Positions 22,843-23,207 of a stretch of 23,207 bases of DNA are shown here, in pieces. The stretch spans positions 1 to 23,207 of the forward strand of contig JAYWBR010000011.1 of assembly GCA_043781315.1 (NCBI GenBank), in the 5' to 3' direction. Made by a program: the position numbers and the translations under genes. Position 1 is the first letter of the stretch. Every line of letters starts with the position of its first letter. The notes beneath the pieces were generated by a model. It was not told where the DNA came from, did no database searches, and was given only the letters and a program-made list of their open reading frames with translations. This DNA comes from CAIQOK01 sp043781315. Its GTDB lineage: Bacteria > Verrucomicrobiota > Verrucomicrobiia > Limisphaerales > CAIQOK01.

Positions 22843-22936
22843 TTTTAACCGCAGAGAACGCAAAGAGCACAAAGAAGTGGGGGGATTGCGGCCCTTGCAA
22901 TTTTCTCTGCGCTCTTTGCGTTCTCTGCGGTTAAAA
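22843..22936. repeat. Inverted-repeat element of the 'accgcagagaacgcaaag' family
   Basis: The 26-base arm at 22843-22868 is the exact reverse complement of 22911-22936; the core is accgcagagaacgcaaagag and the centre is 42 bases. It fills the gap between the convergent trmL and histidine kinase genes, ending 12 bases from the kinase stop. It may act as terminator for both, and resembles repeats scattered in many environmental genomes. Confidence 0.92.
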
Positions 22937-22948
22937 CTCCGGCGGTTT

Positions 22949-23207
22949 TCAGACAGCCAGCTTCAAATGGGTGAGCCGGAAAATCGCCCCCTTCGGCGCG
23001 TTGGCCAGGCATTCAATCTCCCAGCCGTGCGCCAGAACGATCTGCTGCACGACGGCGAGGCCGAGGCCGGTTCCCTTTTGATGCGTCGTGAAATAGGGCT
23101 TGAAAATTTCCTGCCGGCGTTCGGGCGGGACGCCGGGGCCGTCATCGCGGATTTCAATGGCCGCGCCCGCGTCGTGCCGCTCCGTGACAATTTGAATCTG
23201 GCCGCCT
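22949..23207 (-). CDS. Sensor histidine kinase, C-terminal ATPase domain (partial)
   Basis: The last 85 residues of a protein that continues beyond the window edge. They match the HATPase_c domain of two-component kinases: G1 box IRDDGPGVPPE, F box EIFKPYFTT, G2 box GTGLGLAVVQQIV and the closing GAIFRL. The open boxes indicate a functional ATP-binding end. The sensed signal and partner regulator lie outside the window. Stop TGA is at 22949-22951. The separate 75-residue frame at 22963-23190 on the same strand is an out-of-frame shadow. Confidence 0.93.
   Translation of the reverse strand, partial: GGQIQIVTERHDAGAAIEIRDDGPGVPPERRQEIFKPYFTTHQKGTGLGLAVVQQIVLAHGWEIECLANAPKGAIFRLTHLKLAV

Overview
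The window reads as chromosome of a GC-rich bacterium, most likely Verrucomicrobiota (Pedosphaera/Limisphaera-like). Three things suggest this: a secreted protein with a VPEGG-type CTERM tail resembling the verrucomicrobial VPDSG-CTERM signal, many small palindromic repeats including the type that translates as 'ARASRPC / GRDARAT / TGGTPVPP', and dense gene packing with ATGA overlaps, GTG/TTG starts and few Shine-Dalgarno sites. This placement is inference; no rRNA or tRNA gene is present.

Layout. 1-4654 (+): the 3' end of ispH, a ferritin-like di-iron protein, then five small membrane-protein genes of unknown function. One of these carries an in-frame amber codon, one appears to have lost an internal membrane segment, two look like diverged paralogues, and the last is DUF1361. 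4861-6313 (-): stand-alone coaB followed by a Tat-exported metallophosphoesterase. 6407-7108 (+): a glycerophosphodiester phosphodiesterase, ending in a strong bidirectional terminator shared with a CTERM-anchored secreted protein (7201-7941, -).

8231-15653 (+) is the most striking block. It encodes an acyl carrier protein, a fused ketosynthase/chain-length-factor-like protein, a polysaccharide deacetylase, LolA, a lipoprotein, a hot-dog dehydratase, a C45 autoproteolytic acyltransferase and a PlsC-type acyltransferase. The content resembles part of an aryl-polyene/flexirubin-type pathway: a polyunsaturated acyl chain is built on the ACP, transferred to an acceptor and moved to the outer membrane. 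No ketoreductase, aryl-starter gene or MMPL exporter is in view.

15759-20996 (-) is a three-gene operon: a plant-like alpha-glucan water dikinase with a CBM45-like N-terminus, a TIM-barrel sugar isomerase/epimerase-like protein and a GlgE-like GH13 enzyme. It points to storage-glucan metabolism that uses glucan phosphorylation. 21088-22823 (+) holds ruvX, truA and trmL. The window ends in the ATPase domain of a histidine kinase (-).

Across the window are at least six families of short inverted-repeat elements. Several lie inside genes without breaking the frame: one in the water dikinase gene, one between the lolA start codon and its signal peptide, and one in the ispH 3' end.
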